A DNA stretch of 64,000 nt from Anticarsia gemmatalis (Eukaryota; Arthropoda; Insecta; Lepidoptera; Erebidae), in assembly GCF_050436995.1 (NCBI RefSeq), contig NC_134757.1:2802501-2866500 (forward strand). Direction: 5' to 3'. Shown here one piece after another: positions 56,996-64,000 of this stretch; positions within the stretch are counted from its first letter, which is position 1; each line of letters begins with the position of its first letter. The notes beneath the pieces are model-generated. The model ran no database searches. It saw only the letters and a list, made by a program, of their open reading frames with translations, and had not been told where the DNA came from. A program made the position numbers and the translations under genes.

Positions 56996-57217
56996 TAATT
57001 ATAATTATTATCACAAAATAGTCTGGCCCAAAGTCACTTTCCTCCGTCTGTTCCTATGTATGCTTATCTTTATGATTACGCAACAGATTTTGATGCCGTT
57101 TTCGTTAATAGATATAGTGATTCAAGAAGACGGTTTCTGTGTACCTAAAAATTGTGAAATAACTTTAGCTAGGGCGGGCCGTAGGTTCCGACCAACGGCT
57201 TGCCCCTGGCTAAAAGC

Positions 57218-57270
57218 GTGTATTTTTAAGGAACTTAGTATTTTGCTACTTAGTTTCCTTAAAAATACAC
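57218..57270. repeat. Near-perfect hairpin, possible small-RNA precursor
   Basis: GTGTATTTTTAAGGAA (57218-57233) pairs perfectly with the end of the right arm (57255-57270). After a one-base bulge and a mismatch, pairing resumes to a 6-nt loop TTTTGC. The total is 53 nt. It lies near a Helitron-like remnant (about 57060-57175). Confidence 0.8.
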
Positions 57271-57639
57271 TTAATTCAGCCGGTTTATGATGAACTAAAT
57301 GCTACAGATTTCTATAGGTATAGTACAAATAACTTAAAAGTATCACAAACAAAGTAATCAAAATCAAAACAATGAAAATTGTTATATAAAATTAAAGCAA
57401 AATTCGTGTCATAAACTAAATCGTATAAATTAATAGGTTGTCAAGTGATTGACCTAAGTTCATCGGCATCCGATACAGATTGTTGACACAGCATCCAATT
57501 TGGAGACGTTCCCAGAACTCGCTGATTACATTGATTAATTACTGTTTGCTAGGGATCGTGTTAAGGGATAATAGGACGAAGTTAAGTTTGTAAATTAATA
57601 TATTTAAGGAGGAGACTAAAATGTACAATATTCCATACA

Positions 57640-57715
57640 TACATACATTGATAAAATCACGGCTTCTTTCCATATGGGTAAGCATAGGACAGAGAACGCC
57701 ACTTGGTACAATAAA
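57640..57715 (+). repeat. Dispersed repeat R4, copy 1
   Basis: ATAAAATCACGGCTTCTTTC, CATATGGGTAAGCATAGGAC and AGAGAACGCCACTTGG recur at 61675-61770, and inverted at 62380-62435. Confidence 0.7.
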
Positions 57716-57729
57716 TTATAATATAATAC

Positions 57730-57975
57730 AGATTTGCCTTTGAGGCGCGGGTGGTAATGTTTTCAACTTTTGACCATGAAGACCGAAGTTCGATATTCTG
57801 GTTTGACGAAGTGCTATTGGTCTTTGTCTACTTTACAGTAGATTATTTTAAATAGTAGCCTCTTATTATATGGGGCTAATATTGTTAATGGCAAAACGCG
57901 AGTGTATTTCATATACCTACACCTACCTACACTTTGGGGCATAACAGGCGTGATATTATGTGTCTATGATTTTTT
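57730..57975 (+). mobile_element. SINE type 2, nearly complete
   Basis: The A-box-like head is GAGGCGCGGGTGGTAATG and the B-box-like block is GAAGTTCGATATTC. The body is GACGAAGTGCTATTGGTCTT. The tail runs from AACGCGAGTGTATTTCATAT to GGCATAACAGGCGTGATATT. Confidence 0.7.
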
Positions 57976-58230
57976 ATTACGATATATATATACGATTTGA
58001 CACGCATATAGAAAGTCACAGATGCAATTATCTATATCTCAATAGTTTATAGTAGTGGGATATAAAGCAAACGATTGCACAGTGGGCAGTGGCCCCAGAT
58101 ACCACGTGACCCATATATCTCGGCCACTCGCGCAACTTACGCGGAATCATAATAGCCAACACATTGGATAATAATATCTCGCTCTGATTGGCAATCATAC
58201 ACAAACCTATTCTCGCACTATATAAAGATA

Positions 58231-58400
58231 CTAGCGGACGGCCGCAACATCGTCCGCGTGGTAGATTTACTGTTGCTCAGACTTAATAGCTATACGACAA
58301 AACAAGTTTCGTTCGAATCCACCCAATAGTTCCGGAGATTACCGACATATTTAATAGACATTTTTTTGGTGATTTGTGTTCTATTACTGGTCCTTAACCC
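58231..58400 (-). mobile_element. Helitron-like element, fourth family
   Basis: The minus strand ends GCGGACGATG-TTGCGGCC GTCCGCTAG followed by T. GCGGACG pairs with CGTCCGC as a hairpin at the end. The interior holds GTTCGAATCCACCCAATAGT-type blocks. The 5' limit is approximate. Confidence 0.65.
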
Positions 58401-58461
58401 GCCTGATTGATTGTTTTGTAAATATATTAAATGTACAGACACGCTATCTTTATCAACTTAG

Positions 58462-58540
58462 GAATTATTTTGGCAGTACATTTTAAATGTCAAACTCTCG
58501 ATACTCGACAGTACTGACCGTAAACAATTGTGCTACTGAA
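58462..58540 (-). mobile_element. MITE-1 copy F, half element
   Basis: The block GGAATTATTTTGGCAGTACA, then AATGTCAAACTCTCGATACT and CGACAGTACTGACCG, is the reverse of the family's left half. It is truncated at the element's centre. Confidence 0.75.
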
Positions 58541-58876
58541 TAGAATTTACAAATCCATGTCTACCACCTCAAAAACAGGTCTACAAATCCTCCGACCACA
58601 ATTTGTAAAGCTGAAACCATACATAAAACAATGGTACACAGTGAATCAGCGGTCTGTCGGTCTGTCCGTCTAATCGGATCATGCAAATGTGCCTAGCTCT
58701 GACCCCTTCGACGCTTCTAACACATTGTACATGTAAATGGCTAGGTTTGTACGAATGTAGTCTATTTGATTGTTATAACAGAGAGGTACAAACCACTAAA
58801 CCTCTGAGCCGTTCTTCCTTTTTTTTAATGTCACTGGTGAAAGTGTTTTTGTTTGTATAGTCATTTTTGCATCAAA

Positions 58877-59039
58877 GGGGGCTATCACGTATCTTAGATA
58901 ACAACTATTTGAAAGTCACACATTGTTTTCTCCCTTAGTTTATAGTGATGAATATGTTACGACGAAGCAGAAATGTACTGAATAGTGACCATCAATTTGA
59001 CGTACACTAGTTGTCAACTGAGATACATGATAGCCCCCC
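58877..59039 (+). mobile_element. MITE-2, full copy (163 bp)
   Basis: The ends are inverted over 22 bp with three mismatches: GGGGGCTATCACGTATCTTA on the left, against GGGGGGCTATCATGTATCTC from the right, read in reverse. There is no ORF. The interior matches 36050-36208 in reverse. No clear target duplication flanks it. Confidence 0.8.
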
Positions 59040-59960
59040 AGATTTAGACAAAAAGGTTATGTTATAACTATAAATAACAAATGAAATATTTTATTAATGT
59101 TATCACATATTCATGTTGAATGAAGATTGCCAAAAGTTGCAATTAATTAATTATCTGCAAACTCTGAAAGAAGAGCAAATAAGAAGGGTCGGCAAGAATT
59201 TCTAACTTAGCTGTTATTTTCAATTACCATACAACATTCGCTTACACTTACTAAATTCATACTTAAACTCAACTCAAGTTTATATGTGAAAAAAATATGG
59301 AAAATTGCTTGAACGGGTAACTAAAGAAACATTTTTCATCCTGTACATGGTGTGCTTTACATATTATAATGTTATTATATATCATACGTTTCACCATATA
59401 CCTAACGTGGTAACAAACCTAATTAATATATATTTACGCCATGGAATAACGAAACCATAAAAGCCATAACGTCTCATACATATTCCACATAATAACCGTC
59501 ATAATATTGTGTCCTCGTGTAAGGAAATATAAAAGGTTACTCACATTAATTAAGAACCCACAGTACGTACGAGTATATTGTAATATAAGCATTATGCTTT
59601 CTACACTTCCGTACGAAGAACATAAATGTGTAAATTCGTTTGTTTGCCTATAGCGTTAAAACATCTAAGCAAATTTGACTAAAATTTGGCAGGGTGATAG
59701 ATTAAATGTCGAGGAAGGTGGCTATTATTAAATATATAACATAGCCGTTGGACTTAGAGAAAGATATTGAATATTTCATATTGATAAACGCTTTGTCATA
59801 AAGTAAATTATAGTATAATGTATACGATTAAAATATTATCAAAAGCAGATTCTTACTAAAGGTATCAAACGTTAAAAAACAGTACATAGCCCTCTAACGA
59901 TACTGTGGCCAGGTTTAAATAACATCAGAATCAAGTATCAAAGACGTTCGAAATGTATTA
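59040..59960. other. AT-rich DNA, no gene
   Basis: No supported coding region. A weak Helitron-type interior (AATTTGACTAAAATTTGGCA) lies near 59670. Confidence 0.4.
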
Positions 59961-60166
59961 GGTCGGGGAAAAAGTCTTTTCGCATTATAGTATGTATGAA
60001 CTTGTAATAAAATCTTTTATCTGCACAAAAAAGCTCTATATTTGGGTACCTCACGAGCTCACTGAAGGAAACCTAATGAACCGTGTACTCATTTGTGATT
60101 CTTGAAGCTAACGAGATTTTATTACAAGTTCATACATACTATAATGCGAAGACTTTTTCTCCGACC
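59961..60166. mobile_element. Mariner-like MITE with long inverted arms, 206 bp
   Basis: The arms 59961-60015 and 60114-60166 are almost perfectly complementary. Both read GGTCGG-GAAAAAGTCTT and continue CGCATTATAGTATGTATGAA. They differ by one substitution and a two-base indel. TA precedes the left arm, as for Tc1/mariner insertions; TG follows the right arm, a likely mutated TA. The 98-bp centre has no ORF. Mariner affinity rests on my recollection of similar terminal sequence. Confidence 0.85.
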
Positions 60167-60579
60167 TGTTTGTAAAAGACTAATTCATGAATTGCTTTAC
60201 AACAAAGCCTCCTCAATTTCTACCAAACCTACATTAAATTTTTGGTTCCACAACTGGGCAAAATGATCCACAGATTGTCGCATGTTGCAATCGTTTATTT
60301 TAAAAATAATTTATTATGAACTCCACCACATAAAGTATTACTATAGAGGTAAATTAATTGGATGGCACAATATTTTCATGAAACATACCAAAATGTCAAC
60401 ACTGATGCTCAATTAATTTGAGATAATGGAAATTGATTCACCATTATTGAATTATCACTGATGCACATTCAGGTAATCTGATACAAAAATAGCTTATACA
60501 ATTAAACAACTATGTCCTTATGTGACTTGTCTGCCTCATTGGTCGTCAATTTATCTATATAAATATATATTCAGAAGTA

Positions 60580-60680
60580 TATTATTATAAGTATGTTTAT
60601 CAGTTATTTGATTACCATAGTACAAGTTCTGTTTAGTTTGGAATGAAATGACCGTGTGTGAGTTGTCCAATATATTTTTT
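60580..60680 (+). mobile_element. SINE type 1 tail fragment
   Basis: ATGTTTATCAGTTATTTGAT, AGTACAAGTTCTGTTTAGTT and GACCGTGTGTGAGTTGTCC match the reversed order at 22860-23060. Confidence 0.6.
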
Positions 60681-60689
60681 TTTATTTTC

Positions 60690-60985
60690 TTTTCATTGAC
60701 GCGGTCGGTAGTGTATACAATTGCTAAACACGAAGTTTCGTAACTCGATTCTCTACTACTATCGACTTCCAACAACTGGCTGGCTATCGCAAATTTTTAC
60801 ACGAAAATCTGTTTAGCGCCTCTAGCGGGCTCCGTAAGAACCATTTTGGCAGTACATTTAATATGTCAAACTCTCGATACTTGACAGTACTGACTATAGA
60901 AAATTCAGCTACCAGTGTCGATTCCGAGGTCGGATAAAGAGCTATTAGTCATATTTCAATGATTATACAATAGTATTCTGGAGTT
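60690..60985 (+). mobile_element. SINE type 2 split by a MITE-1 insertion
   Basis: The head is CATTGACGCGGTCGGTAGTG and AACACGAAGTTTCG, up to about 60751. The SINE resumes at about 60918 with TCGATTCCGAGGTCGGATAA, AGAGCTATTAGTC and GAGTTTGGTAACGTAC. Joining the two parts restores the family order. Confidence 0.75.
60752..60917 (-). mobile_element. MITE-1 copy G, nested in a SINE
   Basis: The order is TCTACTACTATCGACTTCC, GGCTGGCTATCGC, GCGCCTCTAGCGGGCTCCGT, CATTTTGGCAGTACATTTAA, CAAACTCTCGATACTTGACA. TCGATTC flanks it on both sides (60745-60751 and 60918-60924). That is either a 7-bp target duplication or partly the MITE's own terminus, because family ends also contain CGATTCTCTAC. Confidence 0.8.
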
Positions 60986-61104
60986 TGGTAACGTACTTTG
61001 ACAATATCATAATTATCACTTGGACAAACAGTGAAGAAAATATCGTGAAATGCATGATTAAACCTTACATGCCTTAAAATTGTTCATCGCATTTCTTAAG
61101 AGCA

Positions 61105-61205
61105 TGCAAAGTCCACAGGCCTTACTTACCCAGCGTGGTGGACTAACGACCTCAACATCTCCTCAAATTGGGAGGAGACCATTGCCCAGAAGTGGAACAG
61201 TGATG
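61105..61205 (-). repeat. Dispersed repeat R5, complete minus copy
   Basis: The minus strand reads CACTGTTCCACTTCTGGGCA, ATGGTCTCCTCCCAATTTGA, TTAGTCCACCACGCTGGGTA, then AGTAAGGCC. This is the fullest example of R5 here. Confidence 0.75.
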
Positions 61206-61674
61206 GGTGAAACAAAATAATAATATATAACCTCGAGTGAAATCTAAAGTTTCATATAACACCGCAAACACTTTGCACTGAATCAAAAGTGTCCTTCACA
61301 TACCCTTGCGAAACTATGAAAAGGTTTTATAGCAAAAAGGTCCTTTTAGCAAATAGTTTCATATCAATCAATGTTGATACACCTTCATAACTCAGAGGTA
61401 TATGAGCCTATACTTTTTGCTAGCCTGTGACCTTAATACTCGTATTCGGGTAGAAGTGACCGATATGGGGAGCATAAAAATGTATAGTAGGAATGGTTTT
61501 GATACTAGGACTGCCTTAATATGGAGAAAGTCTGTTTTGGTACTTTTTGTTTTTATTACACAGGATTCAGACGTTTTTATTACACAAAAATTATAATGTT
61601 TTTAGTTAACAGTGACTTGCGATCAGGATAAAAAAACAGACATGTTTTGTATTGATAAAGTGTAAAGCACTACA

Positions 61675-61770
61675 TACATAAAATCACGCCTTCTTTCCAT
61701 AAGGGTAGGCAGAGGCCAGAGAACGTTACCTGGAACAATCCTTACAAATTCCTTTGCTTCATTTACATTC
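61675..61770 (+). repeat. Dispersed repeat R4, copy 2
   Basis: ATAAAATCACGCCTTCTTTC, CATAAGGGTAGGCAGAGGCC and AGAGAACGTTACCTGGAAC match 57640-57715. Confidence 0.7.
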
Positions 61771-62379
61771 ATTGATCTTGTCTTATCTTGTCAGTGCTTT
61801 ATACCTTTCTCAGGAAACCTGAACATTTTTACTTAAATAAGTGTTTGTGACACGAAACTAACTTAAATTTGTAAATTAATACACAAAAATCAACTTTATC
61901 ATAAAACGATCCAAAAGCTTTAACCAAAAATAAAAACATCTTACACTCCAATTTTTCATACACATAAAAATATATTCGAAAGCCATTCATAGTCAATATT
62001 ATGTATAGCACATAACTTACGGCAAAGGGTCGATATTCAGTATGTATTCGGACCCTATCATATATGTTACATACAGTTTTCCAAACGATTACTTCCTTGG
62101 CTTATTATACCGTATTCCTTCAATTATATACGGTATTGCGGTATAAGGATGGATGGACTGTTATTTATTTTCAATCTTTCAAGGAGATCAGATACGAAAT
62201 GTATTAGGGTTGTATCATTTTCATGAAGAAAAGCGACTTCAATAATGAATTTCAACCTACCAATAGGTAAAGTGAAATCTTAAAAAAACGTCTACAATGG
62301 ATGAAAAAATCTGTCAAAATTTCATTTGATTAGCTTACTGAAACTAAATTTCGATGTGGTGAAACCGGCCACCTGTGGC
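61771..62379. other. AT-rich DNA, no gene
   Basis: It contains a small inverted pair (ATACCGTAT near 62106 and ATACGGTAT near 62128). No ORF is supported. Confidence 0.4.
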
Positions 62380-62435
62380 AATATCTGTTCTCTGCCTATT
62401 CCTATAGGAAAAAGACGTGATTTTTTTGTAAATCC
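62380..62435 (-). repeat. Dispersed repeat R4, inverted fragment
   Basis: The minus strand reads AAATCACGTCTTTTTCCTAT, AGGAATAGGCAGAGAACAG, matching the order of R4. Confidence 0.6.
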
Positions 62436-63010
62436 GTTAATCTAAGCGAATGCAACGTTTTGTTTCAATGTTGGCAAAGAGGCCTCTCTCAAACTATAGG
62501 AGTCAGTAATTCTCAATTTCACTATCACTGCCAGGTGAAGTTTGATTAAAAAATAATATCTAATAATATGATTTTGCGATGACACATAAGCCTAACTTAA
62601 CCTTATACGTGCTGGCCAGCTAGCACCGATTATATTTTCGTACTGACTAAAGTTACTTATGTAAAATCCTCTCGAAATATACATATTTCAAATTCTCAGA
62701 AAACATTTGCATATCGCAAACATCAAATCTATTGATATTGACTAAAATACCTCAATTTATAACTCAATTAAGCCAAAATAGCTGATAGGTCACGACCTTA
62801 ATTATCATATAGGATGAGTTTTCATAATAAAAAGGCCCCACTCGGTCCCCTAGAGGACTTGGCAATTTTTCTCATAAACAGGACTAAGGGTAAATTAATG
62901 TTTGTGAATATTTTATGTTAGTATGTAAACGCAACACATGTGTCTCTTGTATTATGGGGACTATTATAACCTACTAAACATACATATTTGACTAAAGCGG
63001 ATAGGTTTTC

Positions 63011-63173
63011 TGTAGGACGATTATCTACAGTCACAGTCAGCAATAACGAGTATCGAGAGTTTGACATTTGAAACGAATTGCAAAAGTAGTTCCTGCGGCG
63101 CCCGCTACAGGCGCTGATCAGATTTTTCTACACAATTGCGATTGTCGATAATATAAGGGAATCGCCCACTACA
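63011..63173 (+). mobile_element. MITE-1 copy H, full length
   Basis: The left end, TGTAGGACGATTATCTAC, and the right end, read in reverse as TGTAGTGGGCGATTCCCTTA, are imperfect inverted repeats. The core has GAGTATCGAGAGTTTGACAT, GCGCCCGCTACAGGCGCTGA and TCAGATTTTTC. Confidence 0.8.
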
Positions 63174-63633
63174 AAAAAACTACAAATATCGCTAAGTTAT
63201 ATGGGGAAGTCTTAATAGAATTAGAAAATAAGTACAAAGTAGTGGATTTTGTCACTCCTACGACATATGAGTATTTAGTACATTTCAAAATATTATTAAC
63301 CAAAACTATTTCAAGAAAATGAGCAACAATTTATTGAAAACCAAACGCGAACTCAATAATTCACTACATTAATTTAAATAACATTAAAGTCATGTTAACG
63401 GAATATAATTAATATTATTTGAAAACAAACATTATTGTTTGATCATCTATGAAACATATTCTCGTTCAATTAAACAATTACAGGCTCGATGTGGACTCGT
63501 TTATTTGTAAAAGCCTGGCTATTGTTTCAAATTGATCGAGGCTATTGAATATCACAATATTTTGAGTAATGAAAGCTGTTGCTCAATGTATTGTGAAAAC
63601 AATTGAGTCATTACAATATAAACGCTTCTGCCT

Positions 63634-63680
63634 GCGACTTTGTCTGGTAGCCAGACAAAGTCGTAGCCAGACAAAGTCGC
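63634..63680. repeat. Inverted plus direct repeat of a 14-bp unit
   Basis: GCGACTTTGTCTGG at 63634-63647 is the complement of CCAGACAAAGTCG at 63651-63663 and again of CCAGACAAAGTCGC at 63667-63680. All are separated by TAG. A fourth partial unit, CCCAGACAAA, follows. Confidence 0.9.
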
Positions 63681-64000
63681 AAGCCCAGACAAATTGTGTG
63701 AAAGAAAAATGTGTGACAAGATGATCTGTATAAATGTGTATGAACCAACTGTAATATAAATTGTAGCAATTTCATCATTATCGTCATCACTGGCCTGTAT
63801 TCATGGTTTAAGTGACATCAGGTAGAATTCGTGCAGTTTCACAGTATGCAGCGACTTTTATAAAATATTCATATATTTGATCAAAAAAAGATAAAACAAC
63901 CTGTAACTTTTTGTTTTTAAAGTGCTAACTTAAACATTTCATTGAAAATAAAATAAAATCTAAACTAAGGTAAACCGTTTAGCTCAGAAAGCGTCTCAAA
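63681..64000. other. AT-rich DNA, no gene
   Basis: Nothing recognised to the window end. Confidence 0.4.

Noticed and set aside
58100..58230. Promoter with CCAAT-like (ATTGG) boxes and TATATAAAG
   Set aside because: The TATA-like element sits at the edge of a Helitron insertion and nothing downstream looks transcribed. The motifs are easily met in AT-rich DNA.
1..64000. CRISPR array, bacterial operon or prophage
   Set aside because: There are no regularly spaced direct repeats with unique spacers, no ribosome binding sites and no dense ORFs. The repeats are those of an animal genome.
1..64000. A multi-exon host gene
   Set aside because: I looked for exon-like frames with conserved motifs on both strands and found none outside mobile elements. 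Very short exons inside large introns cannot be excluded without transcript data.

Overview
The window looks like non-coding, AT-rich nuclear DNA from an insect, most likely a moth or butterfly. The case rests on the repeats. It holds several copies of Helitron-like elements ending in GCGGGTCAGCTAG, tRNA-derived SINEs with intact A/B-box-like heads, a 5'-truncated RTE-type LINE tail, and a Ty3/Gypsy element of the Mag type primed by tRNA-Ser. I recall these short repeats as common in lepidopteran genomes; that part is knowledge, not something the window proves. No host protein-coding gene could be supported on either strand. The window is either intergenic or inside very large introns.

Layout. 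0-12.4 kb: a Helitron, a dispersed repeat, adjacent SINEs, and several degenerate SINE copies. 12.4-16.7 kb: a Helitron end, a terminal-inverted-repeat MITE (called MITE-1 here), an unrecognised 83-codon ORF, an RTE LINE tail flanked by 21-bp target-site duplications, and a strong foldback. 16.9-18.0 kb: a decayed DNA transposon. It has matching inverted ends and a transposase C-terminal piece with a SWIM-type zinc finger, and a 288-bp Helitron has inserted into its reading frame. 18-42 kb: mostly featureless AT-rich DNA with scattered MITE-1, MITE-2, SINE and Helitron relics, and a loose cluster of TGACGTCA palindromes at 21.9-25.9 kb. 42.4-46.8 kb: a complete LTR retrotransposon with two identical 136-bp LTRs and one uninterrupted 1355-codon gag-pol ORF. 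47-64 kb: further SINE, Helitron and MITE copies, including a mariner-like MITE with arms of about 54 bp and a MITE-1 copy nested in a SINE.

The only convincing intact protein gene is the retrotransposon polyprotein. Its parts fit together as a working replication unit: LTR promoter and poly(A) region, tRNA-Ser primer site, Gag with two zinc knuckles, protease, reverse transcriptase, RNase H, integrase and polypurine tract. Everything else is non-autonomous or decayed. It depends on enzymes encoded elsewhere, or is now inert.

MITE-1 and MITE-2 are working labels for families defined by comparing copies within this window. Boundaries of degenerate repeats are approximate.
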